Source: Mycobacterium palustre (lineage in GTDB: Bacteria; Actinomycetota; Actinomycetes; Mycobacteriales; Mycobacteriaceae). From it: a stretch of 64,000 bases of DNA. The stretch lies in NCBI RefSeq assembly GCF_002101785.1, contig NZ_LQPJ01000097.1, forward strand, positions 1 through 64,000. The letters are read 5' to 3'. The notes under the pieces are model-generated. The model searched no databases and was not told where the DNA came from. It worked only from the letters and a program-made list of their open reading frames with translations. Position numbers and translations under genes: made by a program. Of this stretch, positions 57,727-64,000 are shown in pieces (position 1 is the first letter of the stretch; the number at the start of each line of letters is the position of its first letter).

Positions 57727-60700
57727 CTAACCCGGTTGGGGTTCAACGCGTCCCGCCGCCGCTGTGACGGTGCGCCGGCCGCCCGTCCGCGACGGCCACC
57801 AGTTCGCCCGCCCGACCAGCGCGGCGATCGCGGGAACGGTGATCGTGCGCACCACGAAAGTGTCCAGCAAAATCCCTACGCCGATCACGAAACCGCCCTG
57901 GACCACGGTGCCGATGCTGGAGAACAGCAGACCGGCCATGGAGGCGGCAAAGATCAGGCCCGCGGCGGTGATCACACCGCCGGTCGAACTCAGCGTGCGA
58001 ACGATGCCGTAGCGCACGCTGCTCAAAGACTCGTCACGCATCCGCGAGACGAGCAGCATGTTGTAGTCGGCGCCGACCGCGACCAGCACCACGAACGCCA
58101 GCGGCGGCACGCTCCAGTGCAGGTGCTGGCCGAGCAGGAATTGAAAGAACAGAACGCCGATACCCACCGCCGACAGGTACGAAATGACCACGGAGGCAAC
58201 CAGATACAGCGGCGCCACGATCGCCCGCAGCAGCGCGATCAAGGTCAGCAGCACGACGAGGAGGGTCACCGCGATGATGAACCGGATGTCGTGCTGGTAA
58301 TAGTCGCGGGTGTCTTTGAGCCCGACGGTGAACCCCGCCATCGACACCGTGGCGTCCCTCAGGGCGGTGTTCGGCTGGGCCCCCTTGGCGGTCGCGGTGA
58401 TCGCGTTCACCTGATCCATCGCTTCGGTGCTGAACGGGTTGAGCTTGGTTTGCACGAAGTAGCGCACCGAGTGGCCGTCCGGCGAGATGAACACCTTGGC
58501 GGCCTGCTGGAACTCCGCCAGATGCAACAGCTGTGGCGGGATGTTGAACCCGGCCATGGCCGGTTGCGCCGCGTCGTGTTTGAGCGACAGCAGAAACGCC
58601 GCCGACTCGCTGAGCCCGGCACCGAGCTGCTTGACCTGGTCGACGAGCTGGGCCACGGCGTCGGCCACCTGCCGGCTGCCACCGGCGAAGCGGTCGGCGC
58701 CGTTTTGCAGGTTGTTCAGGTTCGCCTGCAGCCCGCCGGGTTGGTCCATTCCCAGGGAGCGCAGCACGTTGGTGAGCTTCGTCAGCGCCGCACGCAGCCG
58801 CTCCGTCGACGCCTTGAGGGCACGCTTGTCCGGGTACTCCTGCAATTGATGCGACAGGTCGTTGATCGCGTCGAGGTCGGCCTGATCGCGCCCGCCCGTC
58901 AGCTGCTCGAACGTCCCACGGGTGGCGCTGCACGACGGATCGGCGTCGCAGACCGGGTTGCCCCGCAGCGCTGTCAGCACCGGCCCTATCCACGCGAACA
59001 GGTTCTTGCCGGCCGAGAAGTTCCAGCCCATGGCGTTGCTGAGCGAGTTGACGTGGTCGACCAGTTGGGCCGCGAGGTCGACCTCCTTGACCAGCGTGTC
59101 GCCGCTGTACTGGTTCTTCGCCGACGAGAACGCGTTCTCCAATTCCTGAACGCCGGCGGCGAGCTGGCTGACCTGGTTGCGGACGTCGCCGAGGTTGTCG
59201 GCCAGCGTGTCCGTCCCTTTGACCAGCCGGTTGAGGTCACCCGCGTGGTCCTTGATCAGGTTGGAGCCGCCGGCCAGCAGGGTGCCCACGGCGCCCGCCT
59301 GGTAGGTCGCGCGGAATTGGTCGGGCACCTTTCCCGTCGGACGGGTGATGCCGCTGACCGCGGCGACGTTCGGCAGTTGGCTGACCCGGTCCGCCATCTG
59401 TTCGAGATCGGCGAGGGCCTGCGGGGTGCGCAGGTCACGCGGCGACTGGACCAGGATGTACTCCGGGATGGACTGGTTCACGTCGAAGTGGCGGTCCAGC
59501 GCGGCATAGCCGACGGAGCTCGGGGCGGAGGACTTCAGCGCCTTGCGGTCGTCGTAGTTGTAGCGCACCAAGGCGGCGCAGCTCGCCAAAATGATCAACA
59601 CCAGCACACTGGCGACCAGGTGGGCCTTGGGCCGCCGCACGATGCGGATGCCGGACCGCCGCCAAAACCGGGCGGTCAGTTCGCGGCGCGGCTTGATGAA
59701 GCCGCGCGGCCCGGCCAACACCAAGATCGCGGGCAGCAGCGTCAGCGCGGCGAGGAAGGCGACGCCGATGCCGATCGCCGATGACACCCCGACCGTTTTG
59801 AACACCCCCATCCGCGCGAAGCTGATGAGCAGAAACGTGATCCCGACGGTGCTGGCGGACGCGGTGATCACCTTTCCGATCGAGATCATCGCCCGCTTGA
59901 CCGACTGGTCGAAGTCCTCGCCCGAGCGGCGATAGTCGTGATAGCGGCTGATCAGAAAGACCGCGTAATCCGTTCCGGCGCCGGCCATGATCGCGCTCAA
60001 AAACACGATGGACTGGTTCGAGACGCCCGAGCCGGTCAGCTGCGAGTACCCCGCCACCACCGACTGCGCGATCAGCAGCGACAACCCGATGGTTATCAAC
60101 GGCAGCAGCATGGTGATCGCGCTGCGGTACACGATCAGCAGGACGACCAGCACCAGCACGGCGATGGCCAGCTCGATCGGAAGCCGATCCTGGTCGCCGG
60201 CGACGGTGAGGTCGGCGACGGTCGCCGCGGGGCCGGTGATGTTTGCCGTCAGGTGCGAACCCGGGGGTGGCTGCGCCAGGGTGTGTTTGACGAGGTCGCC
60301 GATTTGGTTGAAGGAGGCGTAGGCCCGCGGCGTCCCCAACTCGCCCGCGACCCCCACCGGCAGCACCCATGCCTTGTGGTCCTTGCTGGTCACCACGTCA
60401 CGCAGGGGCGGCGTGGTGATGAAATCCTGCACCATCACGACGTCTCGGGTGTCCGCGCGCACCGCGTCCACCAGTTTGCGGTAAGCGGCTTCGTCGGCCG
60501 GGCCGAGCCCCTTATCGTCGGTGAGCACCACCAACAGCAGGTCTTCGGAGCCCGATTCGTGAAACGCCTCGGTCATCTTGCGGGCGGTGACGCTCGACGG
60601 TGCGTCGCCGGGCAGGATGGAAAGCGGGTGCTTCTGGGCCATCTCGTTCAGGGAGGGCAACGTCAGCGGCAGGGCGACCGCGACCGCGACCCAGACGCCG

Positions 60701-60747
60701 ACCACCACCCACGGCCACCGGACCACAAAATCGGCTAGCCTTCGCAT
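57727..60747 (-). CDS. mmpL10: MmpL10-like trehalose-lipid transporter
   Basis: A 1006-residue MmpL protein, the size of M. tuberculosis MmpL10 (about 1000) and shorter than MmpL8. It starts with a membrane helix at about 11-33, has two large periplasmic domains, and shows the proton-relay pairs GTDYAVFL and GADYNMLL. An Asn/Ala-rich helical region lies in the second periplasmic domain (about 470-690). It is flanked by papA (41 bases before) and the PE-PPE gene (57 bases after), so it should export diacyl-trehalose across the inner membrane for further acylation outside. The gene symbol is given by synteny and length. Confidence 0.87.
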   Translation of the reverse strand: MRRLADFVVRWPWVVVGVWVAVAVALPLTLPSLNEMAQKHPLSILPGDAPSSVTARKMTEAFHESGSEDLLLVVLTDDKGLGPADEAAYRKLVDAVRADTRDVVMVQDFITTPPLRDVVTSKDHKAWVLPVGVAGELGTPRAYASFNQIGDLVKHTLAQPPPGSHLTANITGPAATVADLTVAGDQDRLPIELAIAVLVLVVLLIVYRSAITMLLPLITIGLSLLIAQSVVAGYSQLTGSGVSNQSIVFLSAIMAGAGTDYAVFLISRYHDYRRSGEDFDQSVKRAMISIGKVITASASTVGITFLLISFARMGVFKTVGVSSAIGIGVAFLAALTLLPAILVLAGPRGFIKPRRELTARFWRRSGIRIVRRPKAHLVASVLVLIILASCAALVRYNYDDRKALKSSAPSSVGYAALDRHFDVNQSIPEYILVQSPRDLRTPQALADLEQMADRVSQLPNVAAVSGITRPTGKVPDQFRATYQAGAVGTLLAGGSNLIKDHAGDLNRLVKGTDTLADNLGDVRNQVSQLAAGVQELENAFSSAKNQYSGDTLVKEVDLAAQLVDHVNSLSNAMGWNFSAGKNLFAWIGPVLTALRGNPVCDADPSCSATRGTFEQLTGGRDQADLDAINDLSHQLQEYPDKRALKASTERLRAALTKLTNVLRSLGMDQPGGLQANLNNLQNGADRFAGGSRQVADAVAQLVDQVKQLGAGLSESAAFLLSLKHDAAQPAMAGFNIPPQLLHLAEFQQAAKVFISPDGHSVRYFVQTKLNPFSTEAMDQVNAITATAKGAQPNTALRDATVSMAGFTVGLKDTRDYYQHDIRFIIAVTLLVVLLTLIALLRAIVAPLYLVASVVISYLSAVGIGVLFFQFLLGQHLHWSVPPLAFVVLVAVGADYNMLLVSRMRDESLSSVRYGIVRTLSSTGGVITAAGLIFAASMAGLLFSSIGTVVQGGFVIGVGILLDTFVVRTITVPAIAALVGRANWWPSRTGGRRTVTAAAGRVEPQPG

Positions 60748-60788
60748 ATCGCCCTCATCCCTGCGCCGGGGGCCATCGGGTCACTCCG

Positions 60789-62210
60789 CTACGCAACGCG
60801 TCCCCAATGCCCGCTGCCGGCGACCCGCACGCACACCGACTTCATGGCCTCCATGTAGCGCGTGACCGATTTTTGGGCGACCGGATTGTCGGGGAACATG
60901 ATGGCCATCGCCGTGCCCTCGCCGTAGCGGAAAACGTAGATCGTCAGCTGGTACGAATACCGGCCGTCGGAGTAGATGCCGATGTTGTTCGCATATCCCA
61001 TGTCGGCCGCCGCGAGAACCGCGTTGAGCGGAGCGGCGCCGCCATGCAAGAAATTCGTCACCGGGAAATCCGGCTGTGGCCAACTCAGCCACGGCGCCAA
61101 TTCCAACACGCGGTAATACGGCACCTTCGCCAAGTGCAGGCCCGAATCGAACGACGCCTGCGCCGCCCACGCCGCCTCGCCGAAAGAAGCCGCGGCTATC
61201 GGCACGGTGATCGGGACCAAGCCGGTGAACCAACCCTGCGTCATGAAGTTGTCGGTGGTCCTGCGCGTGTCCCTCGGAGTGAGGCCGTAATAGGTGAGCG
61301 CCCCGGTGAATTCGTGCTCCACCAGGGCGATGCAGGCGAACAAGCCGCCGATGAAGCGCGCGCCCACCGCCGAACAGGCCGATTCGAACCGCTCCGTCTG
61401 TTCCGCGTCCATCAGGAGCTCGGAGATCATGTCGCTGCCACAGGGCTCCAACGGGTTGCCGAGCGGCAACGGGAATTCGGGAAATCCGCCATTGTTGTTT
61501 TCGGCGAAGTCAATCCACGCGCGCACCTGGGGCGAATCCACGGTCAACGTCGACGTGAACTGGCGCTCGCGGGCGCAGAAATCGTCGAAGCTGCCGGCGT
61601 CGGGAAGCGCAAGGGGCTCACCGCCTCCGCTCAATGCCGCGTACATCCCGTTGGCCTCGAGCATCGTGGTGCCGATCAGCGTCGCGTCCCCGTGCACATG
61701 ATCCATCGCGGCGAAGAAGGTGAAATTGTTTTCGCCTTGGACGACGCCGAAGGTGAAGCAGCCCCATTCCAGCGGATTCGGTATGCCCACGACGTGCGCG
61801 CGGATTTCGTCGACGGTCATGGTGCCGTGATCGACCGGCGCGAATTCGATCACCGAAGGGTCGCCGATGGTGTGCCTGACGAAATCTCCATTGCCGATGT
61901 GCTCGAACCAGCTCCGGAACGTGTCATGCCGGCGCAGGTACGCGTTGACGGCGTAATCCATCGCAGCGACGTCGCACTGGCCGGGCAGCTCGCAGGTCGC
62001 GATGATCTGGCGGGAAAAGCCCAGCCCGGCATCGGTCCGCTCGTGGAAATTACGGAGGTGCTGGCCCTGCATGTAGCTGACCGGCACCGTGCTGGCCGGC
62101 GCCTGGCGGGCCTTCTCGGCCGCCGCGGCGGTCGGATGCCAGGAGATGACTGCGCCCGGCGTCGGCGTCCAGTCACCGAGCGAGCCGATCGTAATCTTCC
62201 CGATGCGCAA
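60789..62210 (-). CDS. Polyketide-associated acyltransferase (PapA3-like)
   Basis: A 473-residue acyltransferase of the condensation-domain-like family that moves acyl chains from the polyketide synthase or CoA to trehalose. The active-site HxxxD is HVHGD (H171-D175). The N-terminus MRIGKITIGSLGDWTPTPGAVISWHPT is typical of PapA3/PapA1. The start is TTG at 62210, with GAGGAG 6 bases upstream; there is no better ATG or GTG. The length is as PapA3 of M. tuberculosis. It begins the papA-mmpL10-PE-fadD unit and is divergent from the pks gene. Confidence 0.9.
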   Translation of the reverse strand: MRIGKITIGSLGDWTPTPGAVISWHPTAAAAEKARQAPASTVPVSYMQGQHLRNFHERTDAGLGFSRQIIATCELPGQCDVAAMDYAVNAYLRRHDTFRSWFEHIGNGDFVRHTIGDPSVIEFAPVDHGTMTVDEIRAHVVGIPNPLEWGCFTFGVVQGENNFTFFAAMDHVHGDATLIGTTMLEANGMYAALSGGGEPLALPDAGSFDDFCARERQFTSTLTVDSPQVRAWIDFAENNNGGFPEFPLPLGNPLEPCGSDMISELLMDAEQTERFESACSAVGARFIGGLFACIALVEHEFTGALTYYGLTPRDTRRTTDNFMTQGWFTGLVPITVPIAAASFGEAAWAAQASFDSGLHLAKVPYYRVLELAPWLSWPQPDFPVTNFLHGGAAPLNAVLAAADMGYANNIGIYSDGRYSYQLTIYVFRYGEGTAMAIMFPDNPVAQKSVTRYMEAMKSVCVRVAGSGHWGRVA

Positions 62211-62655
62211 AACTTTCTCCTCGGTCTGGTCGGCTGCAATTGGCCCCCGCCCGCAGCGACACAAAGATAGCGCTCTCGGCGGTCGGCGGCGCCGACATGC
62301 GCGGATCGCCCGCGCAGCTCGCCGGCCGCCCCGGGTCGGCGGTGACCGAAGACCCGGCGCGAGCGCCCGCGCCCGCCCCGCCCGACGATACTTGTGCGGC
62401 GCGCGCGGCCACGCGCGCACGCTTGCAATACTTGAGACCGTGGCGGTTCGGCTGCGCGAACCCAACGGACATGTGTAGATTCCCTAACAACGGTCGCTGG
62501 ATGCGGTACGCCGGGGGAGTCCCGCCAGGTCTGGTCCTGGGTGCGTGCAATGAGTGACCTGAGGCGTGGTGGTAGCGACCACGGTCCGGGCGCCGAACAA
62601 TTGGGCCCGCGCGGGCACATCGAATCTTTGCGCACCGAAGCAGGAGGACGATCGC
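62211..62655. promoter_or_regulatory. Divergent region between papA and pks
   Basis: A 445-base gap with the ribosome binding sites of both genes at its ends (AGGAGG 62642-62647 for pks; reverse-strand GAGGAG for papA). A TAGATT box at 62476-62481 is a candidate -10 for the pks gene, but no -35 is convincing. Minor open frames in both directions look random. No long repeats or tRNA were found. Confidence 0.4.
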
Positions 62656-64000
62656 ATGGCATCCGTCGAAAACCCAATGAACTCGGCGTTGGGTTCCGCG
62701 GGCTTCGCGATTGTCGGCTACGCGGCGCGGTTCCCGGGCGCCGCCGACGCCGACGAGTTCTGGCAGGTGCTCGCCGAAGGCCGGGATGCGATCTCGGAGG
62801 TGCCCCGGGATCGGTGGGACGCCGACGAATTCTTCGACCCAGATCCCGACGCGCCCGGCAAGGTGGTCACCCGTCGCGCGGGCTTCGTCGATGACGTGAC
62901 CGGCTTTGACGCGCCGTTTTTCGGCATGTCGGCGCGCGAGGTCAGGTTGATGGACCCGCAGCATCGGCTCCTGTTGGAGACGGCGTGGCGGGCGGTCGAG
63001 CACTCGGGCACTGCGCCAACGTCTTTGGCCAACACCAACACCGGCGTGTTCATCGGTTTGGCCACCCATGACTACCTGGGAATGGTGTCCGACGAGCTGA
63101 CCTACCCCGAGATCGAGGCCTACACGGCGATCGGGACGTCGAACGCCGCGGCGGCCGGACGCATCAGCTACCGACTTGGGCTGCAGGGGCCGGCGGTCGC
63201 CGTGGACACCGCGTGCAGCTCGTCGCTGGTGGCGATCCACCACGCCTGCCAGGCGCTGCGGTTGGGCGAGTGTGACCTCGCGCTGGCCGGCGGCGCGAAC
63301 GTCATGCTCACCCCGGCGACCATGATCACCTTCTCGCAGGCGCACATGCTCGCCCCCGACGGCCGGTGCAAGACCTTCGATGCGGCCGCGGACGGCTACG
63401 TGCGCGGCGAGGGTTGCGGCATCATCGTGGTCAAGCGGCTCGAGGACGCGATCCGCGACGGCGACCGGATCCGCGCCGTGATCCGGGGCAGCGCGATCAA
63501 CCAGGACGGCGCGTCGGGCGGGTTGACGGTGCCCAATGGCGTTGCCCAGCAACGGGTTATCGCCGAGGCGCTGGCGCGCGCGGGCGTCGCGGCCGGCGAT
63601 GTCGGATACCTGGAGGCGCATGGGACCGGGACGTCGCTGGGCGACCCGATCGAAGTCCAAGCCGCGGGCGCGGTGCTCGGCGCCGGGCGTGACGCGGACC
63701 GCCCGCTGCTGATCGGCTCGGTCAAGACGAACATCGGGCATCTGGAGGCGGCCGCGGGGATCGCGGGTGTGATCAAGGTGATCCTGGCGCTCGAGCACGA
63801 GATGCTGCCCCAGCACCTGCACTTTCGCACGCCGTCGCCGCACATTCCCTGGGAGCGGCTTGCGGTGCAGGTGGTCACCGAGCCCACCCCCTGGGAACGC
63901 AACGGCCGGCCCCGCGTCGCGGGAGTCAGCTCGTTCGGGTTCGCCGGAACCAATGCCCACGTCATCCTCGAAGAGGCCCCGGTAACACCCGGCCCCGGCC
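62656..64000 (+). CDS. Type I polyketide synthase, ketosynthase domain (3' end outside window)
   Basis: The first 448 codons of a modular PKS that continues past the window end. The whole visible part is a beta-ketoacyl synthase domain: nucleophile C187 in DTACSSSL, H322 in EAHGTGTSLGD and H362 in KTNIGHLEAAAG. A short N-terminal tail of about 15 residues comes before it. ATG at 62656 has AGGAGG 8 bases upstream. It is divergent from papA. By context it should be the PKS that builds the long unsaturated phleic-type or methyl-branched chains of a trehalose lipid; the reductive and methylation domains that would decide this are off the window. Confidence 0.93.
   Translation, partial: MASVENPMNSALGSAGFAIVGYAARFPGAADADEFWQVLAEGRDAISEVPRDRWDADEFFDPDPDAPGKVVTRRAGFVDDVTGFDAPFFGMSAREVRLMDPQHRLLLETAWRAVEHSGTAPTSLANTNTGVFIGLATHDYLGMVSDELTYPEIEAYTAIGTSNAAAAGRISYRLGLQGPAVAVDTACSSSLVAIHHACQALRLGECDLALAGGANVMLTPATMITFSQAHMLAPDGRCKTFDAAADGYVRGEGCGIIVVKRLEDAIRDGDRIRAVIRGSAINQDGASGGLTVPNGVAQQRVIAEALARAGVAAGDVGYLEAHGTGTSLGDPIEVQAAGAVLGAGRDADRPLLIGSVKTNIGHLEAAAGIAGVIKVILALEHEMLPQHLHFRTPSPHIPWERLAVQVVTEPTPWERNGRPRVAGVSSFGFAGTNAHVILEEAPVTPGPG

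Noticed and set aside
57736..59784. Open frame of 682 codons antisense to mmpL10
   Set aside because: Same explanation; repeats of Arg/Gln/Asp with no domain.
54757..64000. Sulfolipid (SL-1) locus
   Set aside because: MmpL length (1006) and the PapA3-like protein fit MmpL10-type loci better than MmpL8, and no sulfotransferase is visible in the window.

Overview
The window is high-GC actinobacterial DNA from a Mycobacterium, most likely a slow-growing non-tuberculous species close to the M. avium complex (inferred from gene content; I could run no search). Read on the + strand, its backbone follows the M. tuberculosis order Rv2450c to Rv2417c in reverse: rpfE, an Rv2449c-type reductase, valS, folC, a small membrane protein, ndk, rne, rplU, rpmA, obg, proB, nadE, the Rv2437/rbsK pair, an Rv2435c/Rv2434c-type cyclase and MscS pair, proA, a MoxR ATPase with its VWA partner, then nadD, rsfS, gpgP, octT and a DegV protein.

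Three blocks interrupt or extend this backbone. (1) Between proB and nadE (13.2-16.6 kb) lie a TetR regulator, a divergent cytochrome P450, a sirtuin and a cysteine hydrolase. Downstream of nadE (18.7-21.2 kb) lie a MocR-type regulator, a GNAT acetyltransferase without a normal start codon, and an unknown gene. (2) Between the VWA gene and nadD (30.3-45.9 kb) lies a visibly less GC-rich, redox-rich cassette: a second RibBA, a serine hydrolase, an SDR, a P450 with an altered heme loop, a flavin oxidase, two polytopic membrane proteins (one resembling the spirocyclase AveC family), an AMP-forming ligase, a protein with two TetR modules, an HsaA-like acyl-CoA-dehydrogenase-fold enzyme and two luciferase-like oxidoreductases. 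Three promoters in it share TTGAC, an 18-bp spacer and TAGnnT, and two of these are almost identical through the spacer, which suggests one regulon. A lone IS6110-like terminal repeat and a VapBC pair mark its right edge. (3) From 50 kb on there are lipid and export genes: an mmpS/mmpL pair, a DapB-like dehydrogenase, and a fadD, PE-PPE, mmpL10, papA block divergent from a type I polyketide synthase that runs off the window. The last block has the gene content of the trehalose polyphleate locus, related to the M. tuberculosis DAT/PAT locus.

How the parts work together: the first 13 kb handles translation, ribosome maturation, RNA decay and proline/folate/NAD supply. The cyclase and MscS genes overlap as a translationally coupled pair, but both look degenerate at their nucleotide-handling residues. 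nadD to octT overlap in series and combine NAD synthesis, ribosome silencing and the last steps of octanoylated glucosylglycerate (MGLP precursor) synthesis. The accessory cassette is the best candidate for an undescribed pathway: RibBA would supply flavin precursors to at least four flavin/F420-type enzymes, with two P450-type or membrane tailoring steps and a ligase activating a carboxylic acid. Its substrate cannot be read from sequence.
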